A stretch of DNA of 64,000 nucleotides from Sporosarcina ureae DSM 2281 (GTDB taxonomy: Bacteria; Bacillota; Bacilli; Bacillales_A; Planococcaceae): contig NZ_AUDQ01000008.1 of assembly GCF_000425545.1 (NCBI RefSeq), positions 83,705 to 147,704 on the forward strand. The letters are read 5' to 3'. The notes beneath the pieces were generated by a model. The model worked only from the letters and a program-made list of their open reading frames with translations. It searched no databases and was not told where the DNA came from. Shown one piece after another: positions 8,051 through 16,187 of the stretch (position 1 is the first letter of the stretch; the number at the start of each line of letters is the position of its first letter). The position numbers and the translations under genes were made by a program.

Positions 8051-9340
8051 TTAAACTAATTTCTCTTCTGCAAAGACATATTGAGGTTCGCTTTCTGTCT
8101 TCACTGATTCCTCACCGAAGCGACCTTCCCACTTCGACAAAACTACGGTTGCAAGAGCGTTTCCAATTACGTTAACTACCGTACGTGCCATATCCAGCAA
8201 ACGGTCGATACCCGCGATAAACGCCAAGCCTTCAAGCGGAATGCCTACTGTTCCAAGTGTCGCAAGTAACACGACGAATGAAACGCCAGGTACGCCCGCA
8301 ATTCCTTTAGAGGTAATCATCAACACTAATACCAATGTGATTTGTTCCGTAATACTCAACTGGATTCCATACATTTGTGCAATGAACATGGCCGCCAATG
8401 CTTGGTAAAGTGTAGATCCATCTAGGTTAAACGAATAACCTGTCGGTACCACGAAAGATACGATGTCTTTCGGACTTCCGAACTTCTCCATTTTCTCCAT
8501 CACTTTCGGCAACACCGTTTCCGAACTGGATGTTGAAAATGCTAGAATTAATTCGTCTTTCAAGATCTTCATGAAGTGGAAGATGTTCACGCCGACCATC
8601 TTCGCGATCCCACCTAACACAACGATGATGAAGAATATCATCGTGGCATATACAAGTACCATTAATTTACCCATTGGAATGAGTGATTCCAAACCAAATT
8701 TAGATACCGTTACACCAATTAACGCGAATACACCAAACGGTGCGAATTTCATAATCATATTCGTTACCCAGAACATCGCGTCTGCGACTCCTTGGAAAAC
8801 TTCTAGAACCGGTTTGCCTCGCTCTCCGATTGCAGCTACACCTAAACCGAATAACACAGAGAAGAAAATGATTGGCAACATATCTCCATTCGCCATCGAG
8901 TCTACGATATTACTTGGTACGATGCCGACTAACACATCCATGAAGCCGCCATTCTGCACTTCTTCTGTCGTTTCTACATATTGCGAGATGTCACCCTTTT
9001 CAAGAGAAGACATATCGATGCCTTCACCTGGCTTGAAAATATTAGCTGACATAAGTCCCACAATAATCGCAATCGTTGTTACAATTTCAAAATATAAAAG
9101 CGTTTTACCGCCAAGTTTACCTAATTTCTTAATATCACCTGTACCTGCTACTCCGATGACTAGCGTTGAAATAATAATAGGTACCACAATCATTTTAATC
9201 ATATTGATGAACATCGTGCCGATTGGCTGTAAGTATCTCTCTACATTAGGATTACCATAAAAGATTGCACCGACTGCAATACCTAAAACCAATCCAATTA
9301 ATATTTGGTAAGCCAAAGACAATTTAAATATCTTTTTCAT
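8051..9340 (-). CDS. Dicarboxylate/amino acid:cation symporter (DAACS family, GltT/DctP-like)
   Basis: The 429-residue integral membrane protein imports glutamate/aspartate or C4-dicarboxylates with Na+ or H+. It has about eight hydrophobic helices, the serine-rich re-entrant loop S-T-S-S-S-E-T near residue 270, and N-L-D-G-S-T-L-Y, the family's cation-site motif. The R-L-L-D-M-A-R-T-V-V-N-V segment in the last helix is where substrate is bound; an arginine there is typical of acidic-substrate carriers. It lies 98 bases downstream of a GlnK/GlnL-like two-component pair. The gap carries three 10-bp-spaced regulator half-sites and a cre-like site, so the neighbours and carbon status probably control it. 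The exact substrate is not resolved. Confidence 0.9.
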   Translation of the reverse strand: MKKIFKLSLAYQILIGLVLGIAVGAIFYGNPNVERYLQPIGTMFINMIKMIVVPIIISTLVIGVAGTGDIKKLGKLGGKTLLYFEIVTTIAIIVGLMSANIFKPGEGIDMSSLEKGDISQYVETTEEVQNGGFMDVLVGIVPSNIVDSMANGDMLPIIFFSVLFGLGVAAIGERGKPVLEVFQGVADAMFWVTNMIMKFAPFGVFALIGVTVSKFGLESLIPMGKLMVLVYATMIFFIIVVLGGIAKMVGVNIFHFMKILKDELILAFSTSSSETVLPKVMEKMEKFGSPKDIVSFVVPTGYSFNLDGSTLYQALAAMFIAQMYGIQLSITEQITLVLVLMITSKGIAGVPGVSFVVLLATLGTVGIPLEGLAFIAGIDRLLDMARTVVNVIGNALATVVLSKWEGRFGEESVKTESEPQYVFAEEKLV

Positions 9341-9363
9341 CGATAATCCCCCTTTGACGTTCT

Positions 9364-9379
9364 CTGAAAACGCTTTCTT
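9364..9379. promoter_or_regulatory. CcpA cre-like site
   Basis: CTGAAAACGCTTTCTT matches the Bacillus cre consensus WTGWAARCGYTTWCWW at 15 of 16 positions. It lies 24-39 bases before the symporter start codon, a position that would block transcription by CcpA-HPr(Ser-P). Confidence 0.6.
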
Positions 9380-9411
9380 TCAGTGACTTATTCATATCTT
9401 ACGGGGACCCT

Positions 9412-9437
9412 ACAAAATTCTACAATATCCTACAATA
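9412..9437 (-). promoter_or_regulatory. Tandem GlnL-type response-regulator half-sites
   Basis: On the minus strand three hexamers, TATTGT, TATTGT and TTTTGT, follow each other at exactly 10-bp intervals and each is followed by A-G. This fits the TTTTGT-N4-TTTTGT arrangement I recall for B. subtilis GlnL. They end 72 bases before the symporter start, and the first overlaps the end of the response-regulator gene. Confidence 0.55.
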
Positions 9438-9438
9438 A

Positions 9439-10314
9439 TTATTTTCGTTCTTCTATTACCTCCATATACAACACATGAAGAAACTTCTTACTATTCACTT
9501 TGACAGGCCTAATATCGAAACTTTCTTCTTGAATCTGTTTCATTCTCATACTAATCTCCTGGAAATCAAAGAAGCGTGGTGCATAGTATTCGAATTCATC
9601 GATTGTATAATCCACTGCGCCAAGTGAGGCCAAATGTTCCATTGCGGTAAGGATTGACCGACGGATTCTTTGCTCCATCGCCTTACTTTCTTTGGAGATG
9701 TCTCCATCTGGCACACCCAGTTTGGTCAACGCGGATTCATACAGCCCCTTTAAAGGCGGTAGTTGAACAGCTCGCTGCTCGTTCAAGACTTCCATGATGG
9801 CTACGATGTCGCGACTCGCGCTGTCACTGAAGATTCCCATATCATGCAGCTTCTTTAGAACAATATCTTTCACCGATTGTTGCACTTTAGGTTGTTCAAC
9901 AGAACCGAATTGCGCCAGTGATTCCCGAATCGTCAATAAGGAGTTTTTTAGACGTAATTGTTCAGCTGTACGTCGCACGATGCTCTGTACTTCTATTTGA
10001 TTGATCGGCTTATGTATGAAAAATTCGACGCCGACTTGATAGGCCTCGCCAACCATCTCTTTGTTAACTACTTGGCTCAGCATAATGAATTGTCCGCAGT
10101 AGCCTTGCGATTTCAACTGTTGAATCGTTTCGATCCCGTCGAGTTCGGGCATCAATAAATCGATCAATACAACGTCGGGTGCCAAGGATAGTATTTGAGG
10201 AATAGCTTTCACTCCACTGTCAGCCTCGCCAATCACAATCCCTTCTTGCTCTGCTAGAATATTTTTTAGCATCACACGGCTTGCTTTATCATCATCTACG
10301 ATAAAATATCTCAT
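9439..10314 (-). CDS. glnL: Response regulator, GlnL (YcbB) family
   Basis: The 291-residue protein has an N-terminal receiver domain (acidic pocket V-D-D-D at residues 6-9, phospho-acceptor Asp52 in L-I-D-L-L-M-P, conserved Lys in F-I-H-K-P-I). The C-terminal domain is of the YcbB type, with E-Q-R-I-R-R-S-I and a Y-Y-A-P-R-F-F-D-F segment, a DNA-binding module not found in OmpR or NarL regulators. In B. subtilis the orthologue activates glutamine uptake and glutaminase genes. Here the downstream gene is a DAACS symporter, so the regulon may be glutamate or dicarboxylate uptake. It overlaps the kinase gene by four bases (ATGA). Confidence 0.85.
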   Translation of the reverse strand: MRYFIVDDDKASRVMLKNILAEQEGIVIGEADSGVKAIPQILSLAPDVVLIDLLMPELDGIETIQQLKSQGYCGQFIMLSQVVNKEMVGEAYQVGVEFFIHKPINQIEVQSIVRRTAEQLRLKNSLLTIRESLAQFGSVEQPKVQQSVKDIVLKKLHDMGIFSDSASRDIVAIMEVLNEQRAVQLPPLKGLYESALTKLGVPDGDISKESKAMEQRIRRSILTAMEHLASLGAVDYTIDEFEYYAPRFFDFQEISMRMKQIQEESFDIRPVKVNSKKFLHVLYMEVIEERK

Positions 10315-11585
10315 GCTTCTATCTCCTTCATAATGGATTCCATGGGGATTTCCACTAGTACATTCAGTCCTTTATCTAGGCGTTCTACAGCAATTGTACC
10401 TTGCATCGCATCGATAATTGTGCATACATGCGATAACCCGATACCTGTTGCTGCTGTTCCTTGATCCGTAAATTTCGTCGTATATCCTGGTTCAAATATT
10501 ACGTCTTCATGTTCAAAAGGAATACCTTTTCCTGTATCACACACACTAAAACGCACCCACGCTCCATCCCTCTCGACTGTAATGTGTACATGACCTTTTT
10601 CTTCAATAGCTTCTACCGCGTTCGCCGTCAAATTGTTCAACACGGCAAGCAAAGGTACATGCTGTCCTGTTTGGAAGTCCGCATCAATTGTTTTTTCCAC
10701 CATGCATTCCTTACCGATCATATCACTGTACTTTTCATTCGCAGTGACGACCATGTCGAGTAAATCAGATAGATAAAATGCCTCTACTTGTTGCCGCGTA
10801 GTCCACTTTGATAATCCCGCCAGAATTCGTTGGGAATCTTTTTTCACTTCGTGGATTTCCTGCGCAATATGCAACGCCTGGGTGCTAAGCTCGCGTTGAT
10901 TCTCCTTTTTGAGCTTGCGGTACAAGTCATGACTTGACGCGGTGATCTGTTCTATATGGTTCATGGATTTTTGCAAATACAGTGCTTCCGCATACAACTC
11001 ATAACCTACCCCAAGCATCTCCTCTACACGATGCTTCTCTTTTGATAATGCCACAGAACTATATAACCCCACCGTGAAGAAACTACGCAATAGTGCCACC
11101 CCAACTAGAATGCCCCACTCTTTACCATTAAGTAGTGAACCATGTTGCCACCAATTACGCAGTGCATGCTCGGACGTGTTGCTCACTACTTCAAATAAGA
11201 AAGCTAATGCACCCAGTCGAAGTGGTAAAGATTTATATTTTTCAAGACCGACGAAGTGCCAGCCGACCGCCACGATAAAGTAAAATAAAAAGACGGGTAC
11301 ATGCATCTGTAAACTCTCAAGCAACTCAGCGCCAAGCCACATCTCTTTCGTTACGCGAAATACTACTACGGTAACTGCTGTTACAAATCCTGTGCGCAAA
11401 ATGGAAACAGGTGGATAAATAAGAATCAGTAAAAAGAACAATATACCGCCTAACGCAAAACGGAACATTTCTCCGTCAAACGGCATCACTTTCAATTCAC
11501 CGGTAAGAGCTGTCAAGATTGCAATAAATGCAATTCTTGCCGCTTCTGATTGATATACATGGCGCCACATTAATTTTGCATTCAT
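10311..11585 (-). CDS. glnK: Sensor histidine kinase, GlnK (YcbA) family
   Basis: The 424-residue membrane kinase has about six N-terminal hydrophobic helices with very short outside loops and no large extracellular domain, so it probably senses within the membrane or from the cytosol. The phospho-acceptor is likely His245 in E-I-H-E-V-K-K-D. The ATPase domain shows N-N-L-T-A-N-A-V-E-A-I (N box), D-T-G-K-G-I (G1) and G-I-G-L-S (G2). It is translationally coupled to the downstream regulator. The start is near AGGAGAAAAATA. The ligand cannot be read from sequence. Confidence 0.85.
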   Translation of the reverse strand: MNAKLMWRHVYQSEAARIAFIAILTALTGELKVMPFDGEMFRFALGGILFFLLILIYPPVSILRTGFVTAVTVVVFRVTKEMWLGAELLESLQMHVPVFLFYFIVAVGWHFVGLEKYKSLPLRLGALAFLFEVVSNTSEHALRNWWQHGSLLNGKEWGILVGVALLRSFFTVGLYSSVALSKEKHRVEEMLGVGYELYAEALYLQKSMNHIEQITASSHDLYRKLKKENQRELSTQALHIAQEIHEVKKDSQRILAGLSKWTTRQQVEAFYLSDLLDMVVTANEKYSDMIGKECMVEKTIDADFQTGQHVPLLAVLNNLTANAVEAIEEKGHVHITVERDGAWVRFSVCDTGKGIPFEHEDVIFEPGYTTKFTDQGTAATGIGLSHVCTIIDAMQGTIAVERLDKGLNVLVEIPMESIMKEIEA

Positions 11586-11724
11586 TATTTTTCTCCTAAT
11601 AAAATAAGTAATCGTACACGTATTATAGCAACCTGGAAAGCAATGTACAGTTTTGGACTTGGATATTACGGGTACAGTAAGAAGGGATATTTATTATATT
11701 TATATATTGAAAGGATGAAAAAAA

Positions 11725-12375
11725 ATGAAAGTTTTAGTTGTAGGTGCAAACGGTCAGATCGGAAAACAGTTAGTATCATTGATTCAAGATAGCAACACAC
11801 TTGAAGCAAAAGCAATGATCCGTAAGCAAGAACAAGCAGAACATTTCGAGAAAATCGGTGCGGAAACCGTGCTTGTAGATCTTGAAGGCGAAGTAGAAGA
11901 CATTGTAAAAGCAGCAGATGGTGTAGATGCTATCGTTTTCACAGCCGGCTCCGGCCCAAAAACCGGTCCAGATAAAACGATGATGATTGACCTCGACGGT
12001 GCTATTAAAACTATACAAGCAGCGGAGAAAGCCGACGTTAAACGTTTCATCATGATTAGTTCGTACGACACAACACGCAAAGCAATCCAGGAAGCGTCAG
12101 AATCATTTGCTCCGTACGTTGTAGCAAAACACTACGCAGATGAATGGTTACGTTCAACTGATCTAGACTATACGATGATTCATCCAGGTGCTTTAACAAA
12201 CGACAAAGGAACAGGCAAAGTAAAAGCCGCGAATACTGTCGAACCAAACGAAGTACCACGAGATGATATCGCAGAAGTCATTTTCGCTTGTTTGGAAAAC
12301 GACTCAACAATTGGAAAAGAGTTTCAAGTCATTGGTGGCTCTACACCGATTAGAGAAGCGATCGATGCGCTATAA
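11725..12375 (+). CDS. Atypical short-chain dehydrogenase / NAD(P)-binding protein (YhfK-like)
   Basis: The 216-residue protein is a compact Rossmann protein of the atypical SDR (NmrA/BVR-B-like) group. The nucleotide motif G-A-N-G-Q-I-G-K starts at residue 7, followed by an acidic/basic selector region. The segment F-I-M-I-S-S-Y ends strand five, and Y-x-x-x-K appears as Y-V-V-A-K-H-Y. P-G-A-L-T-N is the post-catalytic turn. It resembles B. subtilis YhfK; the substrate is unknown and it may act on flavin or quinone-type compounds. It is a single-gene unit with a strong terminator behind it. Confidence 0.8.
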   Translation: MKVLVVGANGQIGKQLVSLIQDSNTLEAKAMIRKQEQAEHFEKIGAETVLVDLEGEVEDIVKAADGVDAIVFTAGSGPKTGPDKTMMIDLDGAIKTIQAAEKADVKRFIMISSYDTTRKAIQEASESFAPYVVAKHYADEWLRSTDLDYTMIHPGALTNDKGTGKVKAANTVEPNEVPRDDIAEVIFACLENDSTIGKEFQVIGGSTPIREAIDAL

Positions 12376-12431
12376 AGGCAAAGCAATAGAATCAACAATT
12401 TAGATAGTAACTATAATCACGGAATAAAAAT

Positions 12432-12470
12432 AAACTAAAGACCAACTCCCCATGAGTTGGTCTTTAGTTT
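12432..12470. terminator. Strong bidirectional terminator
   Basis: A perfect 17-bp stem, AAACTAAAGACCAACTC with its complement, around a 5-base loop. T/A-rich tails lie on both sides. It separates the SDR gene from the convergent phn operon. Confidence 0.85.
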
Positions 12471-12520
12471 ACAAATCATTTTAATTACTACTCCTCTTCC
12501 ATTTACACGGAGCAGCAAAC

Positions 12521-13369
12521 TCAATTTTTTATACTTGCAGGAAAATAGCGGTTTTTCAGCAAAGTGGATATGACCTCCAGTATGATCGCCAATACTAGAA
12601 TCATATATGTAATCATTCCTACTTCACGCAAATCGAAGTAGAAGCTCGAAGCCATAAACAGCTCGAAACCGATCCCCCCGGCTCCGGCTGCCGCTCCCAT
12701 TGCAACTGCTACCGCAAAGTTAATTTCAAACCGCAGAAAAGTCCAGGACATAAGATATGTAAATGTCGAAGGAAGTATGGCATGTACTACAATGTGCCAC
12801 CAACCCGCGCCCGTAGCCCTTAACGCCTCGATAATTCCTTTGTCCACTTCCTCAAACGCTTCAGAAAAAGCTTTTACTAAATATGCAATTGAATGAAACA
12901 GCATGCCAAGCACTGCAGCTTCACTCCCTAATCCAGCCGCAATAGCAAAGATCAAAACCCATAAAACCGTAGGAACTGCACGGATAAAGGCCAAGAAAAT
13001 GCGAACTATTTTGGTAATCCATTCATTGGTCAAATTAGTCGCTGCAGATAATGCTAGAAAAAACGAAAGAACGGCTCCTAGAATTGTAGATAAAAAGGCG
13101 AGTCCGAGTGTAATACCCACTTGATAGATGGCTTCTCCCCAACCGAAATGACTGAGAGCAGGTTCTAAAAACATAACCTTCAAATTATAGGCTGTTTCTT
13201 GGATAGCTCGTTGAATGTCGAGCCCTGTATAGTCAAAGAACAGGAAAGCTAAGACAGTCAGCACGGTTAGAATGAGGATGGTTAACTGCATGATTAGCTG
13301 TACTTCATTGCCCGACTTTATGCTAATACGACCATCACTCCGTCGCTTCATATGTGTTGTCGCTTGCAT
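12521..13369 (-). CDS. phnE: Phosphonate ABC transporter permease, second subunit
   Basis: The 282-residue inner-membrane protein has about six hydrophobic helices and the binding-protein-dependent permease motif E-A-L-R-A-T-G-A-G-W-W (EAA loop), which contacts the ATPase PhnC. It is the last gene of the phn locus. Its start overlaps the stop of the first phnE by one base, with GAAGG-type SD upstream, so the two are made in equal amounts and probably form a heterodimeric channel. Tandem, diverged phnE genes are common in Gram-positive bacteria. Confidence 0.92.
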   Translation of the reverse strand: MQATTHMKRRSDGRISIKSGNEVQLIMQLTILILTVLTVLAFLFFDYTGLDIQRAIQETAYNLKVMFLEPALSHFGWGEAIYQVGITLGLAFLSTILGAVLSFFLALSAATNLTNEWITKIVRIFLAFIRAVPTVLWVLIFAIAAGLGSEAAVLGMLFHSIAYLVKAFSEAFEEVDKGIIEALRATGAGWWHIVVHAILPSTFTYLMSWTFLRFEINFAVAVAMGAAAGAGGIGFELFMASSFYFDLREVGMITYMILVLAIILEVISTLLKNRYFPASIKN

Positions 13370-14157
13370 TAGAGAATCACCTTCCGTACATGGTTTGAAA
13401 GTAGTTCAATGAGGATGACAGCCACGACGATACTGACAGTAACTAATGCCACCCCGTGATAGTTGAGTGTTTTATAATACAAGTCAAATGTGTAGCCGAT
13501 CCCTGTTCCTGTCAAGATTCCTACTAACGTAGCATTGCGTATATTTGTTTCAATCATAAACAGTATCCAACTAATTATTTGCGGCAAGCACTCAGGAATG
13601 ACTGCTTTCATAATAATTTGGATATATGTTGCACCTGTTGCTTGTAACGCTTCTACCGCACTTTGGCTGGACTCGTCAATGACCTCAATGAAAGCCCGAG
13701 TTAGAAAACCGACCGAACCAACGAATAAAGCGAGATATCCTGTTAAAGAGTTCTGCCCGAACGATAGAAGTAAAATCAATGCCCAGGCTACCACAGGAAT
13801 ATTTCTTGATAGCGATGCTATAAACCTCGCCAAGATGCCAAGTAACTTGCTCGTCCCCACCGATTTTGAGCCCATCACTCCCAAGAAAAGTGAAAGAATA
13901 GTAGCTGTTGTAGTTGCCGCAATAGACATGAGAATCGTTTCAACTAATTTGTCTAGAATGGTTGGCATACGTTCAAGTGATTCCTCAGTGACTACCAAGT
14001 TGGAAAATATCCATATAAAAGCTTCAGGTAACGTCGCGAGTCCATGTAAAATATTAAAGTCGGTGAGCACGGATGACAGATACGTTACTAACGCAAGAAG
14101 AAGGACCACTATTATCATCTGTTGGTTTTTCTTGTATCGTATTCTATTTTCATTCAC
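13369..14157 (-). CDS. phnE: Phosphonate ABC transporter permease, first subunit
   Basis: The 262-residue permease carries the EAA-type motif E-A-L-Q-A-T-G-A-T-Y and five to six membrane helices. It starts at GTG 14157, nine bases after GGAG, and lies 13 bases past the phnC stop. It pairs with the adjacent phnE to form the membrane channel for phosphonates captured by PhnD. Confidence 0.92.
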   Translation of the reverse strand: MNENRIRYKKNQQMIIVVLLLALVTYLSSVLTDFNILHGLATLPEAFIWIFSNLVVTEESLERMPTILDKLVETILMSIAATTTATILSLFLGVMGSKSVGTSKLLGILARFIASLSRNIPVVAWALILLLSFGQNSLTGYLALFVGSVGFLTRAFIEVIDESSQSAVEALQATGATYIQIIMKAVIPECLPQIISWILFMIETNIRNATLVGILTGTGIGYTFDLYYKTLNYHGVALVTVSIVVAVILIELLSNHVRKVIL

Positions 14158-14170
14158 AATAGTTAGCTCC

Positions 14171-14953
14171 TCATACCGTTGCTAGTTCTCTTACTACTGG
14201 CACGGGCTTTGTCTTGGTACCGTAAATGACATCCGTACGTTCCAGAGTCAAGCGATGACTCACATCATCAAAGACCACTTGTCCTTGCCTGAGCCCTATA
14301 ATACGATCTGAATAATCACGTGCAACCTCCACTTGATGCAGATTCACGATGCATGTAATCCCAAGTTCCATCGTGATGGACTTTAAATGATCCATGATGA
14401 TTTTGGAGGCATTCGGATCAAGAGAAGCAATAGGTTCATCGCATAAAACAATTTTAGGTTCTTGGATCAACGCACGTGCAATTCCCACTCGCTGTTGCTG
14501 TCCACCACTTAGTTGATCACAGCGCTTATAGGCATGTTCAACAATCCCCAGTTTTTCCAATAAGAAAAACGCTCGCTCTTTTTCTTCCTCAGTAAATCTG
14601 CCCATAACTCCCTGCAATGTCGTTTTGTAACCAAATCGACCATGCAGAACATTTTCAATGACAGATAATCTTGGCACCAAATTATAATGCTGAAAAACCA
14701 TACCAATATCCGTTCGTAACTTTCGTAATTCCTTTTTGTTCAACGTTCCTACATCTGCTCCATCAAAGATTACCGCACCTTCATCAATATCAACCATTCG
14801 ATTGATGCATCGAAGTAAGGTAGACTTTCCCGCGCCTGAAGGACCAATGATCGAAATAAATTCACCAGCATCCACTTCAAAGTTTACATTTTGCAAGACT
14901 TTATTTTGATTGTTATATGATTTCCCAAGTTGTTGTACTGTTAATAAAGACAT
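14171..14953 (-). CDS. phnC: Phosphonate ABC transporter ATP-binding protein
   Basis: This ATPase of about 260 residues energises phosphonate uptake. Walker A is G-P-S-G-A-G-K-S, the Q loop is V-F-Q-H-Y-N-L-V, the signature is L-S-G-G-Q-Q-Q-R-V and Walker B is I-V-L-C-D-E-P. I place the start at 14953, where M-S-L-L-T-V follows GAGGAG by about 8 bases. The frame is open to 15013, but the extra 20 residues are not PhnC-like. It lies between phnD and phnE. Confidence 0.93.
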   Translation of the reverse strand: MSLLTVQQLGKSYNNQNKVLQNVNFEVDAGEFISIIGPSGAGKSTLLRCINRMVDIDEGAVIFDGADVGTLNKKELRKLRTDIGMVFQHYNLVPRLSVIENVLHGRFGYKTTLQGVMGRFTEEEKERAFFLLEKLGIVEHAYKRCDQLSGGQQQRVGIARALIQEPKIVLCDEPIASLDPNASKIIMDHLKSITMELGITCIVNLHQVEVARDYSDRIIGLRQGQVVFDDVSHRLTLERTDVIYGTKTKPVPVVRELATV

Positions 14954-15030
14954 ATCTTCTCGCTCCTCTTTTATTCGAATATATATACAATCAAAGCGTA
15001 CAATTCCATGCACGCCCTGACTGAACTCAC

Positions 15031-16083
15031 CTATTCATTAAAAAGATTTCGGACCGGGGTAAACCAAGCGTCTTCAACTGGCACAAAACGCTCTTCTTCC
15101 GTTTTAAAGAATAAGCCTGCTGCATTAGAATCTTTTGGTACGAAAATCTCTTCGTTATCGGCAAACTCATCTGAAGTGAATAGTGTTTGTAATTTATCAA
15201 AGTCTTCTTGACCAAGAACATTTGTATTCGCAACAAATGGAGCGTTAAGTACAGGCGTTACTTCCATCAGAGTGAATTCCTTGCCTGCTACACGATTAAA
15301 TGGTTCCGCTGCATCTTTTTTCACTTTATATACAGATCCCACTTCATTCTCTTCGCCTTCTACTACGTCTACATAGGATTCAACACACGTATCACAAAAA
15401 GCCGCCACATCTGTACTGCCATTCAATACATTCACTGCTGAACCTTGATGGGAATTACCGAATAAGACTTGTGAAAATAGAGGGCCACCTTCCATTAGAT
15501 CTTCGGTATTCAATTCTCCATATTTCTTGTTGTTAGCAAAATGATCGATTATCGTGGAGGAAGGAATGACAAATCCTGAAGTGGAGCTATTTGAAACAAA
15601 TGAAATGCTTTTCTCCGCTACTGTATCTAAGGAGAATTCACCGTTTACTTTAAAGGTTTCTTGATCCTCTACGTCAACTGCAAGCCAACTATAATATAAG
15701 GCGTCGTCCAATGTACCAGACGGGCCAGTGGAAACTACTAACGGCTTATTTGCTTCATTTCCTTTATTAGCTTGGACATACCCTTGCGCACCCATGTAGG
15801 CGAGATCCGCGTTATCATTCACCATAGTTTCAATTGCGATTGCATAATCAGTCGTCAACTTGTGCTCTACCGATTTTCCGGTTGTTTCCTCGATGGCTTT
15901 TCCAATTTCATCTCGTGAAGTTTTCATATCATTTCCTGATTCATTGGGATACCAGACAATACTGATGACGTCATCCACTTCTGTTTTTTCCGCTCCCGCT
16001 TGGCTACTTGAACACGCAGACAGTAGTAAAGTGGCTGACGCAAGTATTGCGAAGACCGAATTCAATTTCTTCATCAAGTTCAC
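15031..16083 (-). CDS. phnD: Phosphonate ABC transporter substrate-binding lipoprotein
   Basis: The 350-residue protein has a lipoprotein signal (L-L-L-S-A-C, cysteine near residue 24) and the PhnD fold, with W-Y-P-N-E near the start of the mature region, L-A-Y-M-G-A-Q-G-Y and the S-T-S-G-F-V-I-P segment that caps the phosphonate group. It captures alkylphosphonates outside the cell. Its start follows GAGGAG. A 104-base gap separates it from the C-P lyase genes, and this gap carries a Pho-box-like repeat. phnDCEE may thus have its own promoter as well as readthrough from upstream. Confidence 0.92.
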   Translation of the reverse strand: MNLMKKLNSVFAILASATLLLSACSSSQAGAEKTEVDDVISIVWYPNESGNDMKTSRDEIGKAIEETTGKSVEHKLTTDYAIAIETMVNDNADLAYMGAQGYVQANKGNEANKPLVVSTGPSGTLDDALYYSWLAVDVEDQETFKVNGEFSLDTVAEKSISFVSNSSTSGFVIPSSTIIDHFANNKKYGELNTEDLMEGGPLFSQVLFGNSHQGSAVNVLNGSTDVAAFCDTCVESYVDVVEGEENEVGSVYKVKKDAAEPFNRVAGKEFTLMEVTPVLNAPFVANTNVLGQEDFDKLQTLFTSDEFADNEEIFVPKDSNAAGLFFKTEEERFVPVEDAWFTPVRNLFNE

Positions 16084-16142
16084 TCCTCTTCAACTAGTTA
16101 ATCAACTTTATTGAAACATAGAAAGATAACGCAATGTGGGTA

Positions 16143-16170
16143 TTTACAGGATCTTCACAGACTCTTTACA
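16143..16170 (+). promoter_or_regulatory. Pho-box-like triple direct repeat upstream of phnD
   Basis: TTTACA at 16143, TTCACA at 16154 and TTTACA at 16165 lie on the plus strand at exactly 11-bp spacing. Each matches the Bacillus PhoP hexamer TT(A/C/T)A(C/T)A completely. The block lies 60-87 bases before phnD, on the strand opposite to its transcription. Confidence 0.5.
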
Positions 16171-16187
16171 CCGTTTTGATCCATCCA

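Noticed and set aside
8463..9260. Long plus-strand frame opposite the DAACS symporter
   Set aside because: It is a mirror of a hydrophobic gene's codon use; the minus-strand product has clear family motifs and a ribosome site.
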